This document shows positions 25,207 through 34,472 of a stretch of DNA of 64,000 nt, one piece after another; the stretch's first letter is position 1, and each line of letters starts with the position of its first letter. Under the pieces are notes generated by a model. It saw nothing but the letters and a program-made list of their open reading frames with translations. It was not told where the DNA came from and did not search any database. The DNA is from an uncultured Bermanella sp. (lineage in GTDB: Bacteria > Pseudomonadota > Gammaproteobacteria > Pseudomonadales > Oceanobacteraceae): contig CAJXRF010000002.1 of assembly GCA_913058575.1 (NCBI GenBank), forward strand, positions 82,318 to 146,317, in the 5' to 3' direction. Position numbers and translations under genes: made by a program.

Positions 25207-28200
25207 TCATTTAACTACACCCTTTCCAAACCCACCCGCCCCTGGGGTTTGAATATCAAACACATCACCCACTTCCATTTCCACCTGTGCCAAGCCCTCT
25301 AAACTCTCCACCTGTCCGTCGTTTCGAATAACTCGGTTAACACCGCATTCTCCATTACCACCACCCTTCACGCCCGCCGGTGGGATTTTTCTATGCCCCG
25401 AAATCATGGCGGCTGTCATGGGCTGCAAAAATTTAATTTGACGGTGCATGCCATCACCGCCTTTAAATTTGCCCGTGCCGCCACTGTTTTGTCGTACTTC
25501 AAATTTTTCTAGTCGTACCGGATATCGGCTCTCTAAAACTTCAGGGTCAGTCAGTCGGCTGTTAGTCATGTGAGCATGAACCGCACTGGCTCCATCATAG
25601 CCCTCTACTGCCCCTATGCCACCACACAGGGTTTCATAGTATTGGTATTCGTCATTACCAAAGGTGAAATTATTATTGGTCCCTTGAGAGCCTGCCATGA
25701 CACCTAGGGCTAATAATAAGGTATCCACCACATATTGAGCGGTCTCCACATTACCACTCACCACAGCAGCAGGATATTGTGGGCTTAGCATGCTGTTGTC
25801 AGGAATTTGAATGTCTAACGCGCGAAAAATTCCGGCATTTAAAGGAATGTCATGGCTCACTAAACAACGAAACGCATACAGCACACAGGCTTTTGCCACT
25901 GAACTGGGGGCATTAAAATTACCTTTATGCATGGCAGAGGTGCCCGCGAAATTTACGACAGCGCTGCCTTCTTTAGTATCAACTGTTATGTTCATTTCAA
26001 TGGCACAACCGTCATCCATTTCATAACGATAATGGCCATCGTTTAAAGTTTTAATTACATTACGCACCGCCAATTCGGCGTTATCTAATACAAACCCCAT
26101 GTAAGCATTTACAACAGGCAAACTGTATTGCACCACCATGTTTGAAAGTTGCTGAGCGCCTTTTTCACAACTGGCAATTTGCGCTTTTAAATCGGCTATA
26201 TTTTGGTTCACGTTGCGAGCTGGGTATTCATGATCCAATAATACCTCCCTAACAATACTTTCTAAAAACGCCCCTTTTTGCATAATTTTTAAGCCATCTA
26301 ATAGAATACCTTCTTGGGAAATATGCTGGCTAAATGGGGGCATGGAGCCTGGTGTGATACCGCCAATATCCGCGTGGTGGCCTCTGGCCGCCACAAAAAA
26401 GCTTAATATATTTTCATTGCCCTGCTTAACAAACACAGGCTTCACAAGCGTGACGTCAGGCAAATGAGTCCCTCCGTTATAAGGCGTATTCACCGCATAC
26501 ACATCTCCATCAGCCATGGTACTGCCATGTTTATGAATTACGGCTAATACACTTTCGCTCATGCTGCCAAGATGCACAGGAATGTGAGGGGCGTTGGCAA
26601 TCAACTGGGCTTTCACATTAAATAACGCACACGAAAAATCTAAGCGCTCCTTAATGTTAACCGAGGCTGCCGTGCGCTCTAACACATAACCCATTTGCTC
26701 GGCCACGTTCATAAAGCGGTTATTAAAAATTTCCAGTAATACAGGGTCGGCCTGCTGAGCCGAATATTGTTTACTCACCGATTGCCCTTGTGAATTTAAA
26801 TCGGGGCTTAATAATAAATCGCCTTTTTCAGTCAACACTCCTTGCCAATTGCTTTCAATCACTATGGTGCCGGTATCCTCCAACACTAAACACGGGCCCA
26901 CTATTGTTTGCCCAATTTTTAATTGGCTACGCTGGTACACACCAGCATCGTGTTCTTTTTCCATACTAAACAACTTAACATTTGATATGGGTTGGGCTGG
27001 CGTTAAAACAGTTTGAATATGCGGCTGACTCAATTCACCGGCAACGCGCGCCTCCACTTGTAAGGCTTCAACAAACAACCCTTGGCTACCAATAAAACCA
27101 AATAACTGTTTATGCTGCTCTTCAAAAGCGGCCTTCATATTTTCAAAACTATCGAGGTCCACCAGCAGGCTGTTATCGCTGCCTAAATATTTAATGTGTA
27201 ACCGCCCTTGGTATTCAACCAATTGTTTGGAGTCGGTGCCAACAAATTGCTGGGCCAGCTCTGTCTTTATTTCTTGGAGGCTTTTACCAATGTTTTTTAA
27301 TAACGCTTCATCCAAGGGTTTTTCAACTGCCCTATCTTTAAGTTTTATTTGGTCGGCCAAGCCAATGCCAAAGGCCGATAACACACCCGCAAAGGGGTGC
27401 ATCAACACTTTTTTAACCCCCAGTTGTTCGGCTACTAAACAAGCATGCTGCCCTCCTGCCCCCCCAAAACTTACCAATGTGTAATCGCTTAAATCATAAC
27501 CGCGCTGAATGGAAATACGCTTCACCGCATTGGCCATGTTCTCTACCGCCACATTTAAAAAACCTTGCGCCACTTGTTGCGCTGAAATGTTTGGCTGTTG
27601 TGATTCAAGTGCCTGCTGCTCGTTAAAGTTTTTGGCAAGGCGTGAAAACTTTTCCTTCACCACGTCTTTATCAAGAGGTTGATTAGCTTTTTCACCAAAT
27701 ATGGCAGGGAAAAACTGCGGTTGAATTTTCCCCAGCAACACATTGCAATCGGTAACTGTTAACGGGCCACCACGGCGATAACATGCAGGGCCTGGGTTGG
27801 CACCGGCACTTTCAGGGCCCACTTGATAACGGCCATCTTGAAACTTAACAATGCTGCCACCACCAGCGGCCACCGTATGAATTTGCATCATAGGCGCGCG
27901 CAAGCGCACACCCGCCACCTGAGTTTCAAACTGACGCTCGTACCCTCCTGCATAATGGCTAACATCGGTACTGGTGCCCCCCATGTCAAAGCCCACCAAT
28001 TTATTAAATCGCTTGCCTTCATGTTCGCCAGCCAATTGTGCAGTTTTAACCATGCCCACCACACCACCCGCCGGCCCAGACAATATGGCATCCTTACCCT
28101 GAAAATTACTGGCCAAACTTAAACCGCCATTGCTTTGCATAAAATACAGCGGCACTTGCCCGGAAGTTTGCGCAGCGTCGGTGGCATTTAATTCAGCGGA

Positions 28201-28884
28201 CACTTGGCTGACATATTGACGCAATACTGGACTTAAATAAGCATCCACCACAGTGGTGTCTCCACGGCTCACCAATTTTTGTAAAGGGCTCACTTCATGA
28301 CTCACCGAAATTTGGCTAAAACCTAATTCCCGAGCCAACTGCGCCACTTGCTTTTCATGCTGCTGATAGCGGTAACCATGCATCAACACAATGGCCACAC
28401 TTTCAAATCCTTGTTGGCGTAGGGTTTGTAATTGAGGTTTTAATACATTGAGATTCAGCGCTTTTACCACCTCTCCTTGCGCAGAAAACCGTTCGGGTAC
28501 TTCAATCACCTGATGGTAAAGAGGTTCGCCCCGCTCCACCGCTAATGCAAAAATATCGGGGCGGGTCTGATAGCCAATTAACAAAGCATCCTTTAAACCT
28601 TCAGAAATCAGCAAGGCACAACGCTGACCTTTGCGTTCAAGTAACGCATTGGTGGCCACGGTGGTGCCCATTTTCACCACATCAATCCACTCAGGGTTAA
28701 TGCTTTGACTAGGGGATAATTTCAGAAAATAGCGAATACCAGCAATGGCGGCATCGGTATATTGTTGTGGGTTTTCAGATAACAGTTTATGGGTTAATAA
28801 CTGCCCCTGAGGAGATTTCGCCACGATATCGGTAAAGGTGCCGCCACGGTCAATCCAAAACTGCCACTTTTTCGCTGTCATCAT
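25207..28884 (-). CDS. 5-oxoprolinase (ATP-hydrolysing), HyuA-HyuB fusion
   Basis: 1225 residues. The N-terminal half is HyuA-like (DRGGTFTDIVA near residue 12; GFDMGGTSTDVSHY; GGAGGQHA) and the C-terminal half HyuB-like (MSESVLAVI, RGHHADIGG, GGxG motifs near the end). This is the full single-chain form seen in eukaryotic-type and some bacterial 5-oxoprolinases, which open 5-oxoproline to glutamate using ATP; a hydantoinase cannot be excluded. It is monocistronic, convergent with the iron operon and divergent from argD. Confidence 0.88.
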   Translation of the reverse strand: MMTAKKWQFWIDRGGTFTDIVAKSPQGQLLTHKLLSENPQQYTDAAIAGIRYFLKLSPSQSINPEWIDVVKMGTTVATNALLERKGQRCALLISEGLKDALLIGYQTRPDIFALAVERGEPLYHQVIEVPERFSAQGEVVKALNLNVLKPQLQTLRQQGFESVAIVLMHGYRYQQHEKQVAQLARELGFSQISVSHEVSPLQKLVSRGDTTVVDAYLSPVLRQYVSQVSAELNATDAAQTSGQVPLYFMQSNGGLSLASNFQGKDAILSGPAGGVVGMVKTAQLAGEHEGKRFNKLVGFDMGGTSTDVSHYAGGYERQFETQVAGVRLRAPMMQIHTVAAGGGSIVKFQDGRYQVGPESAGANPGPACYRRGGPLTVTDCNVLLGKIQPQFFPAIFGEKANQPLDKDVVKEKFSRLAKNFNEQQALESQQPNISAQQVAQGFLNVAVENMANAVKRISIQRGYDLSDYTLVSFGGAGGQHACLVAEQLGVKKVLMHPFAGVLSAFGIGLADQIKLKDRAVEKPLDEALLKNIGKSLQEIKTELAQQFVGTDSKQLVEYQGRLHIKYLGSDNSLLVDLDSFENMKAAFEEQHKQLFGFIGSQGLFVEALQVEARVAGELSQPHIQTVLTPAQPISNVKLFSMEKEHDAGVYQRSQLKIGQTIVGPCLVLEDTGTIVIESNWQGVLTEKGDLLLSPDLNSQGQSVSKQYSAQQADPVLLEIFNNRFMNVAEQMGYVLERTAASVNIKERLDFSCALFNVKAQLIANAPHIPVHLGSMSESVLAVIHKHGSTMADGDVYAVNTPYNGGTHLPDVTLVKPVFVKQGNENILSFFVAARGHHADIGGITPGSMPPFSQHISQEGILLDGLKIMQKGAFLESIVREVLLDHEYPARNVNQNIADLKAQIASCEKGAQQLSNMVVQYSLPVVNAYMGFVLDNAELAVRNVIKTLNDGHYRYEMDDGCAIEMNITVDTKEGSAVVNFAGTSAMHKGNFNAPSSVAKACVLYAFRCLVSHDIPLNAGIFRALDIQIPDNSMLSPQYPAAVVSGNVETAQYVVDTLLLALGVMAGSQGTNNNFTFGNDEYQYYETLCGGIGAVEGYDGASAVHAHMTNSRLTDPEVLESRYPVRLEKFEVRQNSGGTGKFKGGDGMHRQIKFLQPMTAAMISGHRKIPPAGVKGGGNGECGVNRVIRNDGQVESLEGLAQVEMEVGDVFDIQTPGAGGFGKGVVK

Positions 28885-28969
28885 TGCCCCACTGAAAACC
28901 TGAAAATAACGCTAAATCGTTGATATTGCGGGCATTCTAACCGGAAAAAAGCCTGCCTGCGCGAGTTGC

Positions 28970-28997
28970 TTGTAATAACCTCTTAGTTAGGTATTAT
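28970..28997 (+). promoter_or_regulatory. Promoter with overlapping dyad upstream of argD
   Basis: TTGTAA (28970) and TATTAT (28992-28997) are separated by 16 bases. The dyad TAATAACCT-N7-AGGTATTA (28973-28996) occupies the spacer and -10, so a repressor bound there would block transcription of argD-argF. Which regulator binds it is unknown; it is not an exact E. coli ArgR box. Confidence 0.45.
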
Positions 28998-29107
28998 GCT
29001 TGGCTTCATTTTTTGGCAGCAAATGGCGAGTCTATCCAAGTTAAATGGAAGAAGATGAGTCAAATTCGCTGCCATTTTGCTTTTTTAGGCTTGCGTGAGG
29101 AACAGTG

Positions 29108-30292
29108 ATGCAACCTATTATGAACACCTATGGCCGTTTACCCGTTACCTTTTCTAAAGGGGCGGGTGTGTATGTCACTGACGACAACGGCAAATCTTAT
29201 CTTGATGCATTAAGCGGCATTGCTGTGTGCGGATTAGGCCACGGCCACCCTGCCGTGACCCGCGCTATCCGCGAACAAGCCGATAACTTGGTCCATACCT
29301 CCAACCTATATGGTATTGGCCAGCAGCAATCTTTGGCTGAAAAATTAACCGCCATTAGTGGCATGGATAACGTATTTTTTGGCAACTCAGGGGCCGAAGC
29401 CAATGAAGCGGCCATTAAAATTGCCCGTAAATATGGCAACGACCAAGGCATAACCCTACCCACTATATTGGTGATGGATGGGGCTTTTCACGGCAGAACG
29501 CTAGCCACGCTTACCGCCACCGCTAACCCGGCTGCCCATGCTGGCTTCACACCGTTAGTGAATGGTTTTGAACGTGTGCCTTACAACGATTTAAAAGCCG
29601 CGCAAGATGCGGTGAAAAACAATTCAAATATTATTGCCATTCTTATTGAACCCGTTCAAGGGGAAGGCGGTGTAACCGCGGCCACCGAAGACTACATGAA
29701 CGGTTTACGCGAATTGTGTGACCAAAAAGATTTGTTACTGATGTTAGATGAAATTCAAACGGGTAACGGTCGTACCGGTGAATACTTTGCGTTTCAACAT
29801 TTTAATTGGACCCCAGACGTATTAACCACTGCAAAGGGCTTAGGCAATGGCGTACCCATTGGTGCCTGTTTGGCCAAAGGAAAAGCAGCCAACGTTTTAC
29901 AACCCGGTAACCACGGTTCAACCTATGGCGGTAACCCATTAGTTTGTGCTGCCGCCAATGCCGTTATTGATACCATTACCAATGAAAAGCTTTGTACTCG
30001 GGTAACCGAACTGGGCGAACGTATCGTTAATGCCATTGATAAAGAATTAAAAGACACCGGTTTCATTACAGAATACCGTGGTAAAGGATTAATGATTGGC
30101 GTGGTATTAAATACCACAGATAACGCTGCCAGCATTATGAAATCTTCACTAGACGCAGGCCTATTGTTAAATGTAACGGCCGGCAATGTGGTGCGTTTAT
30201 TACCGCCATTTGTATTAACTAACGACGAAGCCGATTTGATAGCCGCAAAAGTATGCGAGCAAATCAAACTGTATTTCGCCCAAAAGAAATAA
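29108..30292 (+). CDS. argD: Acetylornithine aminotransferase ArgD (class III)
   Basis: 394 residues. Class III PLP aminotransferase features are [54 protein letters not shown] and the PLP lysine in [14 protein letters not shown]. The adjacent argF gene, 13 bases downstream, makes ArgD the best call; succinyl-ornithine or GABA transaminase are less likely. GAGGAA at 29097-29102 favours the ATG at 29108 over the GTG immediately before it. Confidence 0.92.
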   Translation: MQPIMNTYGRLPVTFSKGAGVYVTDDNGKSYLDALSGIAVCGLGHGHPAVTRAIREQADNLVHTSNLYGIGQQQSLAEKLTAISGMDNVFFGNSGAEANEAAIKIARKYGNDQGITLPTILVMDGAFHGRTLATLTATANPAAHAGFTPLVNGFERVPYNDLKAAQDAVKNNSNIIAILIEPVQGEGGVTAATEDYMNGLRELCDQKDLLLMLDEIQTGNGRTGEYFAFQHFNWTPDVLTTAKGLGNGVPIGACLAKGKAANVLQPGNHGSTYGGNPLVCAAANAVIDTITNEKLCTRVTELGERIVNAIDKELKDTGFITEYRGKGLMIGVVLNTTDNAASIMKSSLDAGLLLNVTAGNVVRLLPPFVLTNDEADLIAAKVCEQIKLYFAQKK

Positions 30293-30305
30293 AGAAGGCG
30301 CCGTT

Positions 30306-31220
30306 ATGTCAACCCGTCACTTTTTAACCTTATTAGATTTCACGCCATCTGAATTGGCCATGCTAATCAACCGCGCCATTGAGTTGAAGTCTATGCAACA
30401 GCAAGGGCTTGTATACGAGCCTTTAAAAAATAAAGTACTGGGTATGATTTTTGAAAAATCTTCTACTCGTACTCGTGTTAGCTTTGAAGCGGGTATTGCT
30501 CAATTGGGCGGTGCCGGTATTTTTCTAAGCCCAAGAGACACTCAACTGGGCCGTGGCGAACCCATTGAAGACAGCGCAAAAGTGCTGTCTCGCATGTGCG
30601 ACATTATAATGATTCGCACCTTTGGCCACGAAAAAGTCGAAACCTTTGCGGCTAATTCTCGCGTGCCGGTCATTAACGCCTTAACCGATGAATACCATCC
30701 TTGTCAGTTATTGGCTGACATGCAAACGTTCCAAGAACACCGCGGCAGCATTCAAGGCAAAACCGTGGTTTGGGTAGGCGATGGCAATAACATGTGCCAC
30801 AGCTACATAAACGCAGCCCGTCAGTTTGACTTTAACTTAGTAGTGAACTGCCCTGAAGGGTTTGACCCTATGCCTGAATTGGTAGAGGCCAATAAAGATC
30901 GCGTGAAAATCATTCGTGACCCTAAAGAAGCCGCCACTGGCGCACACATGTTAGTAACTGACGTGTGGGCTTCTATGGGCCAAGAAGAGGAACAAAAAGA
31001 GCGTGAGAAAGTTTTCAAAAAGTATCAGGTAAGCCCTGAACTCATGGACTTGGCCCATGAAGATGCCATTTTCATGCATTGCCTACCTGCTCACCGTGGT
31101 GAAGAAATCAGCCATGACATGATGGATGATCCGCGTGCAGTAGTTTGGGATGAGGCAGAGAACAGATTGCATGCTCAAAAGGCGTTAATGGAATATCTTT
31201 TGTGTAATGAAGAAGCGTAA
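30306..31220 (+). CDS. argF: Ornithine carbamoyltransferase ArgF
   Basis: 304 residues. Carbamoyl-phosphate site [15 protein letters not shown], ornithine motifs [11 protein letters not shown] and [12 protein letters not shown], and the SMG loop ([10 protein letters not shown]) are all intact. It makes citrulline from ornithine and carbamoyl phosphate in arginine biosynthesis. It follows argD by 13 bases and is probably co-transcribed. Confidence 0.96.
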   Translation: MSTRHFLTLLDFTPSELAMLINRAIELKSMQQQGLVYEPLKNKVLGMIFEKSSTRTRVSFEAGIAQLGGAGIFLSPRDTQLGRGEPIEDSAKVLSRMCDIIMIRTFGHEKVETFAANSRVPVINALTDEYHPCQLLADMQTFQEHRGSIQGKTVVWVGDGNNMCHSYINAARQFDFNLVVNCPEGFDPMPELVEANKDRVKIIRDPKEAATGAHMLVTDVWASMGQEEEQKEREKVFKKYQVSPELMDLAHEDAIFMHCLPAHRGEEISHDMMDDPRAVVWDEAENRLHAQKALMEYLLCNEEA

Positions 31221-31388
31221 TCTGAAATTAGTCTGAAACATGAGTCGCTTTTAAAAATCTAAACAAATAATTAGGTATCCTTTAATGCCTAATTATTTAC
31301 AGTTTAATACAGCTAACACTCTACTAAACCATTTATCGCCTCTAAGAATTTCCAACCATGATCCCTCACACCTCACGAGTGCAACATC

Positions 31389-31682
31389 ATGAAAATGTCT
31401 AAAATCACCCTAAAACTAAACGAACGATTGCTTAAAGTAATTAACGTTATCTCCGATCAAGCACAGAATGAGCTAGAAGGCCTTGTGAAAACCACCCATA
31501 CCGTGCAGTTTGAATTGTTTCCAGGCAGCTTATTGGTCAATTGCTTTTTCGAAACACAAGCTCAACTAGATAACTCACAAGCTTTAGAAAAAGTTTTTCA
31601 GAGAAAACTGCAAAAGCTATTATTAAAACAAGGCATATTATTAAAAGAATCCAGTCGTAATTTGAAATTCTGCCTCGCGTAA
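31389..31682 (+). CDS. Hypothetical protein, 97 residues
   Basis: Short, basic and mostly helical-beta, with no signal peptide or recognisable motif. One Cys pair is present (CFFE and a C-terminal CLA). It starts at ATG 31389 after a 168-base gap from argF and is followed after 59 bases by a sulfotransferase gene. I do not recognise the family. The codon pattern and length make it a plausible gene. Confidence 0.55.
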   Translation: MKMSKITLKLNERLLKVINVISDQAQNELEGLVKTTHTVQFELFPGSLLVNCFFETQAQLDNSQALEKVFQRKLQKLLLKQGILLKESSRNLKFCLA

Positions 31683-31741
31683 TAAATAGCAGTTAATACC
31701 CTGTATAAATGCTCTTACATTAAATACCGTTGCGTTAAATC

Positions 31742-32371
31742 ATGAACAAAATTTTTATTATAGGCTTACCCCGAACCGGCACCACAAGCATTAGCGTGGC
31801 ATTATTAGACCATGGTTTTAAGGTAGCCCACACCGCCTTTACCCAACAGGCATTTAAATTGGCCGATGTGGTATCAGACGCCCCTTGTTTCAGTGATTAC
31901 CAACAACTAGACGCTTTATTTCCCGGTTCCAAATTCATCTATTTAGAGCGCTCGCAGGATCTGTGGATTCCATCAATACAGAAACTGCTTAAAAAGATGA
32001 AAGAAAACCTTGAGATTAAAACTGGGGTTTTTAACCCAGTGCTTAAACGCGCTTTTCATACAACGTTTGAACTGTCCACAGCCACCAACCCTCTTGATGC
32101 TCAACACCTCGAAAATTGCTACCAGCAACACAAAGACAGCATCCGGAACTATTTTGAATTTAGAGACGATTTGTTAGAGATAAACATCAGCCAAAGGGAC
32201 AGTTTTTCCACCTTATTACAATTCCTAAATATTGATTTCGAAGGAGAGCCTCAATTCCCCCACCTCAATATTGGCAAGCATGTCTCTAACTGGCGAGAAC
32301 ACAAGCACCCTAATAAAGTAAACTCCAATGCCGCAGGGGTACACCATAGAAAGTTTTTTGATTACCTGTAG
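31742..32371 (+). CDS. Sulfotransferase family protein
   Basis: 209 residues. The N-terminal IIGLPRTGTTSISVAL is the PAPS-binding P-loop of the sulfotransferase fold, and FIYLERSQDLW fits the second PAPS loop. It lies between a hypothetical gene and a glutaredoxin-like gene. The acceptor is not identifiable, and the fold is also used by some other transferases. It is shorter than most characterised carbohydrate sulfotransferases. Confidence 0.78.
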   Translation: MNKIFIIGLPRTGTTSISVALLDHGFKVAHTAFTQQAFKLADVVSDAPCFSDYQQLDALFPGSKFIYLERSQDLWIPSIQKLLKKMKENLEIKTGVFNPVLKRAFHTTFELSTATNPLDAQHLENCYQQHKDSIRNYFEFRDDLLEINISQRDSFSTLLQFLNIDFEGEPQFPHLNIGKHVSNWREHKHPNKVNSNAAGVHHRKFFDYL

Positions 32372-32568
32372 CCAGCCATAGGGCCGTCCTGCCAATAATT
32401 CATTACTCGCGTTACTCAATACCGCACACTTAGAAATCACCTTTACATAAATAGACACCTTAAAAACTTAAGGCCTAAAAATGATAGGTTTAAGATGCCC
32501 GCTAACCGTCGCCTTTAAAGCATGGTAATGTGGCCATCAACGTTGATTTACCAATTCCAGAGTCTACT

Positions 32569-32922
32569 ATGCCACGCCATATTCTTGATGAAGCTAAAAT
32601 TCATAAAAATATTCAACAAACCATCAGTGACAATCATCGCCCCTTCGTTGAAAGCATTATCCACACAGTGGAAAGCAAGCCCATCGTTGTAATAGGCATG
32701 GGCATTAACCCAGCTTGCAAAAACGCCTGTAAATTATTAACCAAGCAAGGCCTTGATTTTGAATATGGCAGCTATTTCAAGGAATGGCGCAAACGAAATG
32801 CATTAAAAATGTGGACTGGCTGGAAAACCTTTCCCATGGTTTTTGTAAACGGTGTGCTAATAGGCGGCACGGAAGATCTAAATAAACTAATACGCTCCAA
32901 TGAACTGGATAAAGTTTGCTGA
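32569..32922 (+). CDS. Glutaredoxin-like protein with CKNAC site
   Basis: 117 residues from the ATG at 32569. The overall fold matches monothiol glutaredoxins, including KTFPMVFVNGVLIGGTEDL. In place of CGFS it has NPACKNACKLL, so the first Cys is kept but Gly-Phe-Ser is replaced and a second Cys appears three residues on (CxxxC). A longer GTG start at 32530 would add 13 residues. It may act as an iron-sulfur or redox protein; the altered site makes its chemistry uncertain. Confidence 0.75.
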   Translation: MPRHILDEAKIHKNIQQTISDNHRPFVESIIHTVESKPIVVIGMGINPACKNACKLLTKQGLDFEYGSYFKEWRKRNALKMWTGWKTFPMVFVNGVLIGGTEDLNKLIRSNELDKVC

Positions 32923-33015
32923 AAATTTATGCCATCCCTAAGACTCACTAGTTCTGGCTAAAATAAAAACATTCCTGAATATTAACTCCAGAGTAAAGGA
33001 CATTTTTAGACTTAA

Positions 33016-33093
33016 ACACTTAGAGTTCAAAATTTTAATGAATATATTGTAAGTGCTGACGACCAAAAAATTAGGGAATGGCCACACCAATAA
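33016..33093 (+). pseudogene. Possible WD40-repeat gene fragment
   Basis: Between stops, frame 33016-33093 reads TLRVQNFNEYIVSADDQKIREW followed by PHQ and a stop; the IVSADDQKIREW part is the C-terminal half of a WD40 repeat. It has no start and no upstream domain in frame, so it is at most the tail of a decayed gene. The surrounding 32923-33270 holds no other gene I can support. Confidence 0.25.
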
Positions 33094-33273
33094 ATTGATC
33101 CTATCGAAAGACACCATACAGCCTCCCCCTGACCAGTATTCTTTAGTTAATAACCAAGTTTTCTAATTCATGAATTGATAAGGGCTTTCTTAACTGATCA
33201 AAAGCATCACCCTCAAGCCTTTAAACAATACTGACAACTCCCTACCGAGAAACCAAATATTAACAAGCACAAA

Positions 33274-33302
33274 AAAAGGGATGAATATTATTCATCCCTT
33301 TT
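33274..33302 (-). terminator. Terminator of the lipoprotein gene at 33363
   Basis: AAAAGGGATGAA (33274-33285) and TTCATCCCTTTT (33291-33302) form a perfect 12-bp stem with a five-base loop. Minus-strand transcripts end in a run of T from the AAAAAAA at 33271. Confidence 0.8.
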
Positions 33303-33362
33303 CAAACTTTAATTAGCGCCTGCATTGAGCGCTAACAATAAGCTTTAAGAAGCTCGCTTATA

Positions 33363-34022
33363 TTAAGCTTCTTCTTTTGGTGCATTCAACAATTCAGCGA
33401 TAATTTTATTCATTTCAGTAGGCATTTGCGCTAGCACAGCGTCTTCTGCCAAGGTAATGTCTTTTTCGATGTAAGAAACAATTTTACGTGTTCCCATATC
33501 CATCACACCACCAAATGCTGTTACTTTCTTCATGAAAGGCATTTGCATGCCACTGGCTGAATCTACGTGAAGAACAATAACGTACTTGAAGTTATAGTCT
33601 TTATCCTTGATCGCGCCAACATCTTTCAGTTTACCGGTTAAAATTTTCATTTTACCGTCAAGTTCTTTAGCGTATTTTTCAGCTGAACCTGTCATTTCCA
33701 TTTTGTCGTTACCGGCTTGACGACGCATGTTTTCGCCAAGGGTCCAAGACAAGTTACCCACCACGTCGTATAACTGCTGACCAGAAATAACCGAAGCGCC
33801 ATATTCAGAAACCGCACCACCAGAAATAGCCAAACCTACTTTTGTCGTGTCGCCAGGCACGCCGTGCAGGCTAATAGGGAAAATAAACGCTGGCTCTGTT
33901 GCCGTTACGGCCAGTGGGAACTCTTGATCAGCGTTGCGCTTTACCATGGAAGAACTACAGCCACCCAAAGTTAATGCAAGTGCCGCTGAAACCACTAGAG
34001 AAATAATTGAAGTCTTTTTCAT
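33363..34022 (-). CDS. Hypothetical lipoprotein, 219 residues
   Basis: The N-terminus MKKTSIISLVVSAALALTLG with Gly-Cys lipobox (GGCSSS) is a clear lipoprotein signal. The mature protein has a Gly-rich beta-type N-terminal half (TKVGLAISGGAV) and a helical C-terminus. I recognise no family. It stands alone with its own terminator, upstream of a 43-codon ORF on the same strand. Confidence 0.75.
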   Translation of the reverse strand: MKKTSIISLVVSAALALTLGGCSSSMVKRNADQEFPLAVTATEPAFIFPISLHGVPGDTTKVGLAISGGAVSEYGASVISGQQLYDVVGNLSWTLGENMRRQAGNDKMEMTGSAEKYAKELDGKMKILTGKLKDVGAIKDKDYNFKYVIVLHVDSASGMQMPFMKKVTAFGGVMDMGTRKIVSYIEKDITLAEDAVLAQMPTEMNKIIAELLNAPKEEA

Positions 34023-34264
34023 TTAAAATGTATCCTTACAAAAAATTGAGTCGGCAGGTTAGCCAGCAAATAACTTATCGTCAAATCAACAATATCAATT
34101 AGTACTAAATCCCATACTCACAACTTAGACAAAACTTACAGTGTCGACTGGTTCACATTTTAAATTTAGCACTCTACTCGCATTAACTTGCAGACACTAT
34201 ATTCGGTATCACCCACCCCAAAAAACACGATATAAAAAACTAAAGAATTAAAAAATAGAAATAA

Positions 34265-34288
34265 AAAACGCAGCCGAAGCTGCGTTTT
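34265..34288 (-). terminator. Terminator after the small ORF at 34306
   Basis: AAAACGCAGC and GCTGCGTTTT with a CGAA tetraloop form a perfect 10-bp stem flanked by A and T runs on both strands. It lies 17 bases beyond the stop of the small minus-strand ORF. Confidence 0.75.
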
Positions 34289-34305
34289 AATTTTTCTAAC
34301 ATGCT

Positions 34306-34437
34306 TTAAACAAATTTTAATAATTCTGGATTAATTAAAATTACGTCGGCGCCTGGCTGGTCAGTGATGTGACTGCTACAGCTAATAATATCGACTGCAA
34401 TACTCACTTTAGGGTAGCTTACCTCCACTTCAGTCAT
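34306..34437 (-). CDS. Small ORF, 43 residues, unknown
   Basis: ATG at 34437 on the minus strand to TAA at 34306. The peptide begins MTEVEVSYPKVSIAVDIISC and ends LLKFV; it is acidic with a single Cys. It fills the space between a hairpin after cysZ and a perfect terminator. No Shine-Dalgarno sequence is obvious, so the support is arrangement and uninterrupted reading only. Confidence 0.35.
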   Translation of the reverse strand: MTEVEVSYPKVSIAVDIISCSSHITDQPGADVILINPELLKFV

Positions 34438-34441
34438 ATTT

Positions 34442-34465
34442 ATTGGGCGTTTTAATACGCCCAAT
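34442..34465 (-). terminator. Hairpin after cysZ
   Basis: ATTGGGCGT and ACGCCCAAT form a 9-bp stem with a six-base loop, eight bases beyond the cysZ stop. The T run is short, so read-through into the small ORF is possible. Confidence 0.5.
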
Positions 34466-34472
34466 GACTCTT

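Noticed and set aside
27823..28122. 99-codon plus-strand frame inside the 5-oxoprolinase gene
   Set aside because: It is antisense to a conserved region with a strong frame and carries no own signals.
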